Shown here: piece after piece, positions 35,714 to 45,424 of the stretch
Position numbering within the stretch: the first letter of the stretch is position 1
How the letters are laid out: every line of letters starts with the position of its first letter
Assembly: GCA_965214495.1 (NCBI GenBank)
Contig: OZ243958.1
Coordinates: 3,197,020 to 3,261,019, forward strand
Length of the DNA: 64,000 nucleotides
Reading direction: 5' to 3'
DNA from: JANQOH01 sp965214495
Lineage (GTDB): Bacteria > Pseudomonadota > Alphaproteobacteria > UBA7887
Notes under the pieces: model-generated
What the model saw: only the letters and a program-made list of their open reading frames with translations
Told to the model about the DNA's origin: nothing
The model's database searches: none
Program-made: the position numbers and the translations under genes

Positions 35714-36799
35714 ATGACCATCGAGCACATCCGGACCGATCTCTACAGCCTGCCGCTGCCGACTCCGGTCCAGGCGGCGAGCACCGGCGTAATGCGCGCT
35801 TTCGACATGGTCGTGTCGCGAATCCACGATTCGAGCGGCGCCGAGGGTTGCGGCTACACCGTGATGATGCCCGGCCAGGGCGCGGCGGCCGCGACGATCG
35901 TCGAACGCACGTTCACCGACATCCTGCACGGCGCCGATGCGGGGCGGATCGAGTGGCTGTGGCAGCGTATGTGGCGGGCGCACCACTATGCCGGGCGCGG
36001 GGCGCCGCTCACCTTCGCACTCGCAGCGGTCGATACCGCGCTGTGGGACCTGCGCGGGCGCATGCTCGGCGAGCCGCTGTGGCGCCTGCTTGGCGGGCAC
36101 GACCCGCAGGTGCGCGCCTATGCCGGCAATATCGATCTCAATTTCCCGCTCGGGCAGTTGCTCGCCGGCGCGAGTCGCAGCCTCGAACAGGGGTTTCGCT
36201 CGGTCAAGATGCGCCTCGGCCGCCCCACCCTCGCCGAAGATGCCAGGCGGGTCGCGGCGATGCGCGAGCATCTCGGTCCCGACATCGAGCTGATGGCCGA
36301 CGCCAACGAGGTCTGGCGCGTCGATCAGGCGGCGCGCGCCCTGCACGCGCTGAAGGAGTTCGGTCTGGTGTGGGTGGAGGAGCCGATCCAGCCCGATAAT
36401 TTCGCCGGTTACGCGCATCTGCGCCGTCTCGGCCTGGTTCCGCTGGCGGCCGGCGAGAACCTGCACACCCTGGCCGAGTTCACCGGTCTGATCGCCGCCG
36501 GCGGGGTCGATTTTCCCGAACCCGATCTCACCACTTGCGGCGGCGTCACCCCGTTCATGAAAGTCGCCCGGCTGTGCGAGGCGCACGGGTTGCCGGTGAT
36601 GTCGCACGGCGCCCACGACCTGCACGTCCATCTCCTCGCAGCGGTTCCCAACGCCGCCTACCTGGAAGTGCACGGGTTCGGGCTGGAGAAGTTCATGGCC
36701 GACCGCATCGCCGTCGTCGATGGCATGGCGACGGCGCCCGACCGCCCCGGCCACGGCATCGAGTTCGACTGGCCGGCGCTCGAAGCCCACCGCGTGTGA
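35714..36799 (+). CDS. Mandelate racemase/muconate lactonizing enzyme family protein (paralogue 1)
   Basis: The protein has 361 residues of the enolase superfamily. The N-terminal capping domain is followed by the barrel with KMRLGR (KxR at the second strand, where the typical KxK base has Arg as its second member), metal ligands D in MADANEVW, E in WVEEPI and E in LAAGENLH, and the general base His in SHGAHDLHVHL. Members act on acid sugars or cycloisomerise dienoates. The next gene is a clear tandem paralogue. Confidence 0.85.
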   Translation: MTIEHIRTDLYSLPLPTPVQAASTGVMRAFDMVVSRIHDSSGAEGCGYTVMMPGQGAAAATIVERTFTDILHGADAGRIEWLWQRMWRAHHYAGRGAPLTFALAAVDTALWDLRGRMLGEPLWRLLGGHDPQVRAYAGNIDLNFPLGQLLAGASRSLEQGFRSVKMRLGRPTLAEDARRVAAMREHLGPDIELMADANEVWRVDQAARALHALKEFGLVWVEEPIQPDNFAGYAHLRRLGLVPLAAGENLHTLAEFTGLIAAGGVDFPEPDLTTCGGVTPFMKVARLCEAHGLPVMSHGAHDLHVHLLAAVPNAAYLEVHGFGLEKFMADRIAVVDGMATAPDRPGHGIEFDWPALEAHRV

Positions 36800-36806
36800 G
36801 GCGGCG

Positions 36807-37895
36807 ATGACCATCGCCGCCCTGAGATGCGACCGCTACCGGATTCCGCTCGCGGTCGCGCTGTCGGATTCGACCCACGGCGAGATGACTGCGTTCGATC
36901 TCGTCACCGTGCGCATCGCCGACGAGGAGGGACGCGAGGGCCTCGGCTATACCTATACCGCCGGCGGCGCCGGGGCGGGCGCGATCCGGTCGCTGATCGC
37001 CGACGACCTGTTTCCCTTGCTCGACGGCGCCGACGAGACCCGGACCGAAGCGCTGTGGAAACGCATGTGGCGCCACACCCATTTCGTCGGACGCGGCGGC
37101 CCGGTCTCCTTCGCCATGGCGGCGGTCGATATCGCGCTGTGGGATCTCAAGGCGCGGCAGGCGGACATGCCGCTATGGCGTCTGCTCGGCGGCCACGATC
37201 CGCAGGTTAGCGCCTATGCCGGCGGTATCGACTTGCAGTTTCCGCTCGAGCGGCTGCTCGAACAGACGCGGGGGAACCTCGACAAGGGTTTTCGCGCGAT
37301 CAAGATGAAGGTAGGCCGCGACCGCCTCGACGAAGACGTCGCGCGCGTCGGCGCCATGCGCGATTTTCTGGGGCCGGGCTTCCCGCTGATGGCCGACGCC
37401 AACATGCGCTGGACCGCCGACGAGGCGGTGACCGCGGCGCGGGCGCTGACCGACGCGCGGCTGGTATGGCTCGAAGAGCCGATGGCGCCGGAAGACATCG
37501 CCGGCCACGCGCGGTTGCGGCGCATGACTCCGGTTCCCATCGCCGCCGGCGAGAACCTGCACGGGCTCGCCGAGTTCCGCGCCTATATGGAAGCCGGCGC
37601 GGTGTCGTTCCCGGAGCCCGATGTAGCGACATGCGGCGGGATTACCGTGTGGATGAAGGTGGCGCGGCTCGCGGAAGCGTTCGACCTGCCGGTCACCTCG
37701 CACGGGGTGCACGACCTGCACGTCCATCTGCTCGCCGCGGCGCCGAACGCTTCGTATCTCGAAGCGCACGGCTTCGGGCTCGAGGACTATATGAGCGACC
37801 CGCTGGTCGTGCGCGACGGTTTCGCCGAGGCGCCCGACCGGCCGGGGCATGGCGTGGCGCTGGACTGGCGGGGCCTCGAGGCGCTGCGGGTCTGA
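36807..37895 (+). CDS. Mandelate racemase/muconate lactonizing enzyme family protein (paralogue 2)
   Basis: The protein has 362 residues and starts seven bases after the first paralogue stops. The catalytic set is KMKVGR (KxK), D in MADANMRW, E in WLEEPM, E in AAGENLHG and H in SHGVHDLH. The KxK pair is intact here while the upstream paralogue has KxR, so the two probably work on different substrates or with different stereochemistry. The C-terminus shares AYLE/SYLE.HGFGLE with its neighbour. The substrate is not predictable, with acid sugars the most likely class. Confidence 0.87.
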   Translation: MTIAALRCDRYRIPLAVALSDSTHGEMTAFDLVTVRIADEEGREGLGYTYTAGGAGAGAIRSLIADDLFPLLDGADETRTEALWKRMWRHTHFVGRGGPVSFAMAAVDIALWDLKARQADMPLWRLLGGHDPQVSAYAGGIDLQFPLERLLEQTRGNLDKGFRAIKMKVGRDRLDEDVARVGAMRDFLGPGFPLMADANMRWTADEAVTAARALTDARLVWLEEPMAPEDIAGHARLRRMTPVPIAAGENLHGLAEFRAYMEAGAVSFPEPDVATCGGITVWMKVARLAEAFDLPVTSHGVHDLHVHLLAAAPNASYLEAHGFGLEDYMSDPLVVRDGFAEAPDRPGHGVALDWRGLEALRV

Positions 37896-37905
37896 CCCCG
37901 CGCCG

Positions 37906-39624
37906 TTAGCTGTCGGCGTAGCAGGCCACTTCCGCACGCGCGCCCGGATGGGTGACGGCGCCGCCGATCGCCGGGCCGACGAGCTGCGCATACTTCCACA
38001 ACTCGCCCGAACGATGCTCGTTCTCCCGCGCCTCCCACGACCGGCGCCGGTCGGCGAGTTCGGCGTCGGAAAGCTCGACGTCGAGATGCCCGTCCACCGC
38101 ATCGATGACGACGACGTCGCCGTCGCGCAACAGGCCGATCGGTCCGCCGGCCGCCGCCTCGGGGCCGACATGGCCGATGCAGAAGCCGCGCGTCGCGCCG
38201 GAGAACCGGCCGTCGGTGATCAGCGCCACCTTGTCGCCGGCGCCCTGGCCGTAAAGCGCGGCGGTGGTGGCCAGCATCTCGCGCATCCCCGGCCCGCCGC
38301 GCGGCCCTTCGTAGCGGATCACGAGCACGTCGCCTTCCTGGTAGTCGCGGCGTTCGACGGCCGCGAAAGCGTCTTCCTCGCAATCGAACACGCGCGCCGG
38401 GCCGCGATGCTTCAGCTTCTCCATGCCGGCGACTTTCACGATCGCGCCTTCCGGCGCCAGATTGCCCCGGAGGCCGACCACGCCGCCGGTCGGCGTGATC
38501 GGCGTGTCGGCGCGGCGCACTACGTCCTGGTTCTCCGGAAAGGCGAAGCCGTCCAGGTTCTCGGCGATGGTCTTGCCGGTCACCGTCATGCAGTCGCCGT
38601 GCAGGAAGCCGCCGTCGAGCAGCGCCTTCATGATCACCGATACGCCGCCGGCCTCGTAAAGATCCTTGGCGACATAGCGCCCGCCCGGCTTGAGATCGGC
38701 GATATAGGGGGTGCGCTTGAAGATCTCCGCCACGTCCGGCAGGGTGAAATCGATCCCGGCTTCGTTGGCCATCGCCGGCAGGTGCAGGCCGGCATTGGTC
38801 GAACCGCCCGAGGCGGCGACCACCGTCGCCGCGTTCTCGAACGCCTTGCGGGTGGCGATGTCGCGCGGCCGCAGGCCGTCCGCGATCATCCGCATCACCG
38901 TGCGGCCCGCCGCGTCGGCATACTCGTCGCGGCTTTCGTAGGGTGCCGGCATGGCGGTCGAGTTGGGCAGCGCGAGCCCGATCGCCTCCGACACGCAGGC
39001 CATGGTGTTGGCGGTGAACTGGCCGCCGCACGACCCGCCGGACGGACACGCCACCTTCTCCAGCGCGGCGAGGTCGCGGTCGTCCATCTCGCCGGCGGAG
39101 TGCCGCCCGACCGCCTCGAACACGTCCTGCACGGTCACGTCTCGCCCCTGGAACTTGCCCGGCAGAATGGATCCGCCATAGATGAACACGCTCGGGACGT
39201 TGAGCCGGAGCATCGCCATCATCATCGCCGGCAGCGACTTGTCGCACCCCGCGATGCCGACCAGCCCGTCATAGGCGTGGCCGCGCACCGCGAGTTCGAC
39301 CGTGTCGGCGATCGCTTCGCGGCTGACCAGCGAAGCTTTCATGCCCTGATGGCCCATGGCGATGCCGTCGGTGACGGTGATGGTGGTGAACTCGCGCGGC
39401 GTGCCGCCGGCGAACGTGACCCCGCGCTTGACCGCCTGCGCCTGGCGTCCGAGCGTGATGTTGCACGGCGCGGTTTCGTTCCAGGTCGTCGCGACTCCGA
39501 TAAAAGGCTGATGGATCTCCTTTTCGGTAAGACCCATCGCGTAATAGAACGCCCGGTGCGGCGCGCGTTCGGGGCCTTCGGTGGCGTGCCGACTCGGCAG
39601 CTTGCTCTTGTCGAATTGGCTCAT
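37906..39624 (-). CDS. ilvD: Dihydroxy-acid dehydratase (IlvD/Edd family)
   Basis: The protein has 572 residues. Iron-sulfur cysteines are in APCNITLG, GCDKSLPAMMMA and GGSCGGQFTANTM. The C-terminal active-site Ser/metal region TDGRFSGATRGFCIGH is intact. IlvD converts 2,3-dihydroxy-3-methylbutanoate to 2-oxoisovalerate in branched-chain amino acid synthesis; sugar-acid dehydratases share the family. ATG 39624 gives MSQFDKSKLPSRH, the usual IlvD start. It is convergent with the tandem enolase-superfamily genes, so a sugar-acid role is a minor alternative. Confidence 0.88.
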   Translation of the reverse strand: MSQFDKSKLPSRHATEGPERAPHRAFYYAMGLTEKEIHQPFIGVATTWNETAPCNITLGRQAQAVKRGVTFAGGTPREFTTITVTDGIAMGHQGMKASLVSREAIADTVELAVRGHAYDGLVGIAGCDKSLPAMMMAMLRLNVPSVFIYGGSILPGKFQGRDVTVQDVFEAVGRHSAGEMDDRDLAALEKVACPSGGSCGGQFTANTMACVSEAIGLALPNSTAMPAPYESRDEYADAAGRTVMRMIADGLRPRDIATRKAFENAATVVAASGGSTNAGLHLPAMANEAGIDFTLPDVAEIFKRTPYIADLKPGGRYVAKDLYEAGGVSVIMKALLDGGFLHGDCMTVTGKTIAENLDGFAFPENQDVVRRADTPITPTGGVVGLRGNLAPEGAIVKVAGMEKLKHRGPARVFDCEEDAFAAVERRDYQEGDVLVIRYEGPRGGPGMREMLATTAALYGQGAGDKVALITDGRFSGATRGFCIGHVGPEAAAGGPIGLLRDGDVVVIDAVDGHLDVELSDAELADRRRSWEARENEHRSGELWKYAQLVGPAIGGAVTHPGARAEVACYADS

Positions 39625-39769
39625 CCCGAGGTTCTCCCCCCATTTGTCCGTGCGTCGCTGTGCGAGGCGCGACAATAGCGCCCGCGGGGCTTCCGTCAAA
39701 CGGTGCCGCATGATGGACGGCCGCTTCGAAAACTTCGCCCGTTCTCGAAAGAGAGCGCCACGCTCTCGC

Positions 39770-40577
39770 ACCACGGTTCGAGACACGATCCCCGCCCCTT
39801 TGCGGCGGCCTGGGGGTGCCGCCGTCCCGCCGTCGTCGCCGGCACGAACCGCCACAATTCCTGGGCGCGCGGGCGTCCCGCCCGCATCCCGCCCGCCGTC
39901 ATCGCCGGCACGAACCGCGATAATTTCTGTAGGGGCAACCCTTGTGGTTGCCCTCCCTTGTTCCCCGCCTGTTCAGGGATTCGGGCGCCCACAAGGGGCG
40001 CCCCTACAGATGGGTCGATGTGGCATGAGGGCGGGACGCCCGCGCACCTCTGGTGCGGGCGCCCCTACGGGCGGGTCGATATCGCCTGGCGCACCCGCCC
40101 CTTTGCGGCGGCCCGGAGGCGCCGCCGTCGCGCTGTCATCGCCCGAACGAACCGCGATAATTTCTGTAGGGGCAACCCTTGTGGTTGCCCTCCCCTATTC
40201 CGCGCGTGTTCGGGGGTTGGGCACCCACAAGGGGCGCCCCTACAGGCGGGTCGATGTCGCTTGGCGCGCTCGCCCCTTTGCGGCGGCCTGGGGGCGCCGC
40301 CGTCCCGCCGTCGTCGCCGGCACGAACCGCAACAATTCCTGGGTGCGCGGGCGTCCCGCCCGCATCCCGCCCGCTGTCATCGCCCGAACGAACCGCGATA
40401 ATTTCTGTAGGGGCAACCCTTGTGGTTGCCCTCCCTCGTCACCCGCCCGTCCGGGGGTTCGGGCGCCCACAAGGGGCGCCCCTACAGATGGGTCGATGTG
40501 GCATGCGGGCGGGACGCCCCCGCACCTCTGGTGCGGGGCGCCCCGACAGGCAGGTCGATGTCGCCTGGCGCCCCCGC
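39770..40577. repeat. Array of palindromic intergenic repeats (array 1, three main copies)
   Basis: Three copies of an 82-83-bp inverted-repeat element lie at 39927-40009, 40164-40245 and 40405-40487. Each runs from CTGTAGGGGCAACCC through GGTTGCCC to CACAAGGGGCGCCCCTACAG and can fold into a long hairpin. Between them are shorter GC-rich hairpin modules (GCGGCGGCC...GGCGCCGCC and GCGGGCGGGACGCCCGC type). Short peptide-like frames such as GATLVVAL result from the repeats and are not genes. The array separates ilvD from the autotransporter-like gene. Confidence 0.85.
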
Positions 40578-43500
40578 CTACCAGCGCAGCGCGCCGCGCA
40601 GTCCGATGCCGTGGTCGGCCATGTCCGATCCGCTCTCGCGACGGCTGGCTTCCAGGCTCAAGGCGAGGCCGGCGCCGAGGCCGAAGCGCCCGCCCAGGCG
40701 GTAGCGCCGCGCGCCGTCGTCGGCCAGCGCCGCGCCGCTGTAGGGCGTGACCAGGCCGGCCCCGTCGAGCGCCGCCAGACCGTAGCCCAGCTCCGCGTCG
40801 ATCCGCCCGACCGGCGCCGCCCCGTCCGCCGCCCGGGCGGTCATGCCGTCGTCCCACAACTGCGACAGCCCGCTCCCCGTCTCGCCCCAGGACGGGACCA
40901 CGCTCAGCGACAGGCCGCGTCCGTCCGCGCCCGGGTCCAGACGCACGAAGCCGGACGCGCCCCACTCCCGCAGGTCCCCGGCATGCGCCGCCAGCGCCCG
41001 GCCCGAAATCTCCGCCGTCAGGCCCGAAGCCCGGTCGGCCCAGCCCACGCCGACGCCGAGCTCGAACCCCGCCCCGGTCGCCCCGTCGCCGCCGTCCCAG
41101 CGCATCCCCGCCTCCAGCGACGGCGTCAGCAGCGCCCCCGATGACAGCGCGAACGCCCGCGAACCCTCCAGCGCCAGACGCAGCCGGCGCGTGTTCGCCG
41201 TCACCCCGTCGATCAGGTCGCCGTTGTCGTCGACCTCCAAACGCGCCGTCTGCGCCTCGCCCTTGAGGTCGAACGCCGTCGCACCCCCGGACGCAAGCCG
41301 GGCGGCGCCGCCCACCGCCGCCGTCAACAACACGGTATCACTCGACTGGCGGCCCGCCGCTTCCTCGTCGTCGATCTCGATCTCGCCCCGGCCCCAGCCG
41401 ACCGTCGCCCACAGCCGGCCGCCGTCCGCCAGAGACAGGCCCGCATAGGGATGGACGCTCGCCATCCGGCTCTCCAGCGTACCCGCCGCCGGCGCCGCGC
41501 CGTTCCGGTCGGTATAGTCGATCGAACCTTCGGACCAGGACAGCGCCGCCCCGGCGCGGACGTCGGCGCCGAGGCCGGCGTCGAGGCCGAGATAGCCGGC
41601 AAACGTCTCGCCCTCCCACTCGAGCGCGTCGCCGTCCAGCGACAGCCGCCGCCACTCGCCCGACCCCCAGAACGCGACATCGCCGGTGCCGGAACCGCCG
41701 TCCCCGGACAGACCCAGCGCGAACGACTCGCCCGACAGCGCCCGCTCGTTGGCCCCCAGAGCCCCGGCGACCGACGAGAGCGCGTCCGCGAAACCGGTCG
41801 TCGCTGCCGGCCCGCCGCCCGACAACGCCGCGTCGAGGCGGCCGCTCACCGCCTCCGCCGCGCTCGCCGCCAGCGCCTGCCCCAGTTCCGGCACGACCGA
41901 CTCGTTCACCGCCGCCAGACGCTCGCGCGTCTCCGCCCCGGCGGCGGTCACCTCGACGGTGAAGCGCGCCGCGGCCGCGGCGTAGTCGTCGGTGGCGGCC
42001 GCCGCCGCCTCGACGGTGCAGGCGCCGGCGGCGAGAAGGGTCAGCGCGCCCGTGTTCCCGTCCGCCGTGCAGACGCCGGGGGTCTCGCTGGCGTAGGTCA
42101 GCACCGCGCCGCCCGCCACCTCAGGCGCGACCAGCGCCGGCGCCGCGCCGTCCACCGCGGCGCGGGCCGGGCTGTAGGCGAAGCCGCTCAGGTCCTGCAC
42201 CCCCCTGGCGACCGCGATGGCGACGGTCAGTGCGGCGGGATCGCCGTCCTCGTCCCTCGCGGTCAGGGTCAGCGTAGCCACCCCCGCCGCCGTCGGCGTG
42301 CCGGCGAAGGTGCGCGCGGCGTCGTCGTAGCTCACCCCGGCGGGGATGTCCGCCTTGTCCGTCAGCGTGTAGGTCAGCGCGCCGTCGCCGCCCGTCGCCG
42401 CCGGCAACGCCACCGAGCCGATGTCGATGCCCACTCTCCAGTCCGCGGCGTAGCGCGAGAGAGCGAAGCGCGGCGCGGTGTCCGACGACGGGGTCGTCGC
42501 GCTTGCCTCGTCGCTCGGGTCGCCGTAGCCGCCGTCGTTCCCGGCGCGCACCTGCACGTAGTATGTCGTGCCGGCGGTCAGCCCCGTCAGGCTCGCACTG
42601 GTGCCCGTCCGGTCCGCGCTCCAATCGCCCGGGCTCCCCGAGGTCGCGCCGTAGCGATACTGGTACTTCGTGGCCGTCGCCGCGGCGTCCCATGCGAGGT
42701 CGATCTGCGTTGGCGACGCGGCGGCGGCGGTCAGGCCGGCGACCTTGCCCGGCGCGGCGACCTGCCGGGTCGTCGCGCTCGCCTCGTCGCTCGGGGTGCC
42801 GTAGCCGCCGTCGTTCCCGGCGCGCACCTGCACGTAGTATGTCGTGTCGGCGGTCAGCCCGGTGATGCTGGCGCTGGCGCCAGTCACGTCGGCGCTCCAA
42901 CTCCCCAGGCTCCCCGAGGTCGTGCCGTAGCGGTATTGATACTTCGTCGCGGTAGCCGTCGCATCCCACGAGAGGTCGATCTGCGTCTGCGACGCGGCGG
43001 TGGCGGTCAGGCCGGCAACCTTGCCCGGCGCATCTACCTGCTGGGCCGTCGGCGTGACGTCCTCGGAGGTGGCGACCGCGCCGGCGAGGTTGCCCGCCCT
43101 GGCGCGCAGCTTGCCGTTGTAGGCCGTGCCGTTGGTCCCGGTAATGACGATGGACCGGGCGGCGATCTCGCCGGCGGTGGCCGCCGTCCAGGCCGTGCAA
43201 TCGACCGCGCCGGGTTCGCAGCGCCGCCAGTCCCAGGCGTCGATGCCGCTGTCCCCGGGGTCGGTCCAGGTCAGGGTGAACGACCCGTCCCCCGCGGTGA
43301 CGCCGATGGCGGGCGCGGCCGGCGTGACGGTGATGACCGCGACATCGTGGGCCGCGGTCAGCGCGTCGTAGTTGGCGTTGCCGGTAATCGTCGCCGTTAC
43401 GATACATCCGCCCGAGGCTTCGATGGCCAGGTTGCCGCCGTCGGTGTCTATGGTGCAGACGGCATCGTCGCTGCTGTCGTATTCGACAGTCCCGCCGCCG

Positions 43501-45254
43501 GTGGCAGGATCCTGGGCGATCGTCGGCAGGGCTGGCGCGTCGTCGCCGAAGGTTAAGGCGAAGGTGTCTCCGCCGCCGCTCAGGCTCTGCGTGCCCTTGC
43601 CGATGGTGACGTCGAAGGTCACGGTGTCCGTGTCGCTGTCGGCGTCGGTGGCCGTCCAGGTGAAGGCGGTGGCCGTGATCAGCGCCGTGGTCGGTGTGCC
43701 GCTGATCTCCTTCGTTGACGCGGTATTGGTCAGCGTCAGCCCGTAGGCGGTGATGTCCGGCGTCAGCGTGTAGGTCAGCGTGCCGTTGCCGCCGGTGGCG
43801 GCGGGCAGCGTTACCGCGGCGATGGCTTCGCCCACCGTCCAGGTCTGGTCGTCCACGTCTTCCGACCCGAAGTCCGGCTCCGCCGCGTCGTCGTCGGTGA
43901 TGGTCAGCGGCGCCGGGTTCACCGTCAGGCTCCCCGACGCGCCCTCGACCGTCACCGTCTCCCCGCCCGACTCGGCAATCGTGTCGTTCACCGGCATGAT
44001 CGCGAACGTCGTCGAGGCCGTCGCGGCCCCCGCCGCGATGGTGATCGTCCCCGGCGCCGTCGTCACCGCGTAGTCCGTCGTCTCCGTCGCCGTGCCCGCG
44101 CTCACCGACACCGTCACCTCGGTGTCCGACCCGAACCTCGTGGTTCCATCCACGTCGGCATGCACCGTCACCGTCTGCGCCCCGCCGTCCTCGGTCACCA
44201 TTGCCGGGTCCAGCCGCAGCGAAATCGTCGGCGCCGTGTCGTTGTCGCTGATCGTCAACCACGCCGGGACATTGGGCAGAAACACGGGATATCCGAGAGC
44301 GTTCACATAGATCACCTCGTCACCCTCGAACAGGGTGTCTTCCGTCACCGTCAAATCCACGGTCCCGCTGCCGCTGAACTCGCCGGCGGGAATCTCGACC
44401 TGGACGTCCGGCTGGTTGTTCCCGCTGCCTTTGAAGTCCACGTCCTCGTCCGCCGCGGGGATATCGGCGAAAGGTCCCGTGGTCGCCATGACGCCGCCAT
44501 TCACGAACACGCTGATATTGCTGTCCACCCCCACGGTCGAGCCATCGGCGGGGTACGACGCCGTCACCGTGATCTCCGTCGTGCCGGAGCCTTCGCCGAC
44601 ACTGACCGGATCCACCGAGATCACGATCGCCGCCGGCGCCGCATCGGCGTTGGTGATGGTCAGGGCCGGGTCCGCCGCGCTCACCGTCAGGCCCTGGACC
44701 GTGGTGCTCCCCGTCACCTCCACCGTCTCGTCGCCTTCGAAGACGTTGTCGTCCACCGGCGTGATGGTGAACGTGCCCGTCGCGCTCGCATCGCCCGCCG
44801 GGATGGTGATCGTGAACGGGTCCGCCACCATCACCGAATAGTCCGTCGTCAGCGTCGCCGTGCCCGCCGCCACCGTCACCGTCACCGGCGTCGCCTCGGT
44901 GCGCGTCGTGCCGCCGGTCAGCGCCGCCCGCACCGTCACCGTCTGCGGCGTGCCGTCCTCGGCCACCGTGTTCTGGTCGCCCGTCGTGTCCGCGTCCGTA
45001 TCCACCGCCAGGGAGATGCCCGTCGGCGCGGCCTCGTCCTGCGCCCGAGCGGCCGGCGAACCGACCGCCGTCGCGAGCAGACAGAAAAGACCGATCAGGC
45101 AACGGGGAGGTCTGCGTGAGGCCCCGGGCCGGACGGTCGCTTTATCGCGGCCGATTTCGGCCGTCGAAATGCGCAGAGACGCTGTGCGAGCGAACAAGTC
45201 GGTGCTTACGGCGGGGGAGGGGGGGGGACAGAAGCATCGCCGCCGGGCGAACAT
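40578..45254 (-). CDS. Large surface protein: Calx-beta and fibronectin III repeats with a C-terminal autotransporter-like barrel
   Basis: About 1558 residues. A hydrophobic signal (CLIGLFCLLATAVGSPAARA) lies about 45-70 residues in, so the leader is long. Calx-beta-type repeats follow to about 470 (EGDETVEV, TISDNDTAPTISL, TITDDDAAEP), then Ig/cadherin-like segments and two near-identical fibronectin III repeats (about 740-925). The end from about 1170 is an outer-membrane barrel finishing GLRGALRW, with an aromatic last residue. This fits type V secretion with the passenger exposed as adhesin. A C9 run is at codons 9-13. ATG 45254 has no good ribosome site; see the alternative start at 45288. 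Confidence 0.8.
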   Translation of the reverse strand: MFARRRCFCPPPSPAVSTDLFARTASLRISTAEIGRDKATVRPGASRRPPRCLIGLFCLLATAVGSPAARAQDEAAPTGISLAVDTDADTTGDQNTVAEDGTPQTVTVRAALTGGTTRTEATPVTVTVAAGTATLTTDYSVMVADPFTITIPAGDASATGTFTITPVDDNVFEGDETVEVTGSTTVQGLTVSAADPALTITNADAAPAAIVISVDPVSVGEGSGTTEITVTASYPADGSTVGVDSNISVFVNGGVMATTGPFADIPAADEDVDFKGSGNNQPDVQVEIPAGEFSGSGTVDLTVTEDTLFEGDEVIYVNALGYPVFLPNVPAWLTISDNDTAPTISLRLDPAMVTEDGGAQTVTVHADVDGTTRFGSDTEVTVSVSAGTATETTDYAVTTAPGTITIAAGAATASTTFAIMPVNDTIAESGGETVTVEGASGSLTVNPAPLTITDDDAAEPDFGSEDVDDQTWTVGEAIAAVTLPAATGGNGTLTYTLTPDITAYGLTLTNTASTKEISGTPTTALITATAFTWTATDADSDTDTVTFDVTIGKGTQSLSGGGDTFALTFGDDAPALPTIAQDPATGGGTVEYDSSDDAVCTIDTDGGNLAIEASGGCIVTATITGNANYDALTAAHDVAVITVTPAAPAIGVTAGDGSFTLTWTDPGDSGIDAWDWRRCEPGAVDCTAWTAATAGEIAARSIVITGTNGTAYNGKLRARAGNLAGAVATSEDVTPTAQQVDAPGKVAGLTATAASQTQIDLSWDATATATKYQYRYGTTSGSLGSWSADVTGASASITGLTADTTYYVQVRAGNDGGYGTPSDEASATTRQVAAPGKVAGLTAAAASPTQIDLAWDAAATATKYQYRYGATSGSPGDWSADRTGTSASLTGLTAGTTYYVQVRAGNDGGYGDPSDEASATTPSSDTAPRFALSRYAADWRVGIDIGSVALPAATGGDGALTYTLTDKADIPAGVSYDDAARTFAGTPTAAGVATLTLTARDEDGDPAALTVAIAVARGVQDLSGFAYSPARAAVDGAAPALVAPEVAGGAVLTYASETPGVCTADGNTGALTLLAAGACTVEAAAAATDDYAAAAARFTVEVTAAGAETRERLAAVNESVVPELGQALAASAAEAVSGRLDAALSGGGPAATTGFADALSSVAGALGANERALSGESFALGLSGDGGSGTGDVAFWGSGEWRRLSLDGDALEWEGETFAGYLGLDAGLGADVRAGAALSWSEGSIDYTDRNGAAPAAGTLESRMASVHPYAGLSLADGGRLWATVGWGRGEIEIDDEEAAGRQSSDTVLLTAAVGGAARLASGGATAFDLKGEAQTARLEVDDNGDLIDGVTANTRRLRLALEGSRAFALSSGALLTPSLEAGMRWDGGDGATGAGFELGVGVGWADRASGLTAEISGRALAAHAGDLREWGASGFVRLDPGADGRGLSLSVVPSWGETGSGLSQLWDDGMTARAADGAAPVGRIDAELGYGLAALDGAGLVTPYSGAALADDGARRYRLGGRFGLGAGLALSLEASRRESGSDMADHGIGLRGALRW
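42490..43035 (-). repeat. Two near-identical fibronectin III coding repeats
   Basis: Two tandem segments of about 270 bases encode the pattern APGKVAGLTA...QIDLxWD...YYVQVRAGNDGGYG with few differences. High identity at the DNA level suggests recent duplication, and this kind of array can change copy number. Confidence 0.75.
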
Positions 45255-45288
45255 GCCCGGCAATCGTTCCCGCGAGTCTCTTCGTCAT
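45142..45288 (-). other. Out-of-frame leader with strong ribosome site, reading into a C9 tract (possible phase-variation switch)
   Basis: ATG 45288 is preceded by GAGGAG six bases upstream, the best start in the region. Its frame (MTKRLAGTIAG...) runs through the tract of nine C (G9 on the + strand, 45219-45227) and stops after 48 codons at 45142. Loss of one C would join this start to the frame of the large surface protein. The sequence facts are direct; a switching role is inference. Confidence 0.5.
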
Positions 45289-45424
45289 GACACGCTCCTC
45301 GCCGATGCCACCCCGTGCGGCGCGCAACGTAGCGGCAAGAGGATTCTGGAACGAACGGTTTTTTATCGCGTGCACGAGGGCGAGCAGGCCGTGCGTACCG
45401 CCGGGGCCTCACTCGCCCGGCCCG

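Noticed and set aside
39751..39767. Short perfect hairpin GAGAGCG-CCA-CGCTCTC between ilvD and array 1
   Set aside because: It lies upstream of ilvD on the side away from its 3' end and lacks a T tract. It is too short to call a terminator or attenuator.
39840..40550. Repeated peptide frames (GATLVVAL, CGCPP types) in the repeat arrays
   Set aside because: They come from palindromic repeats read in rotating frames, with no ribosome sites or family support.
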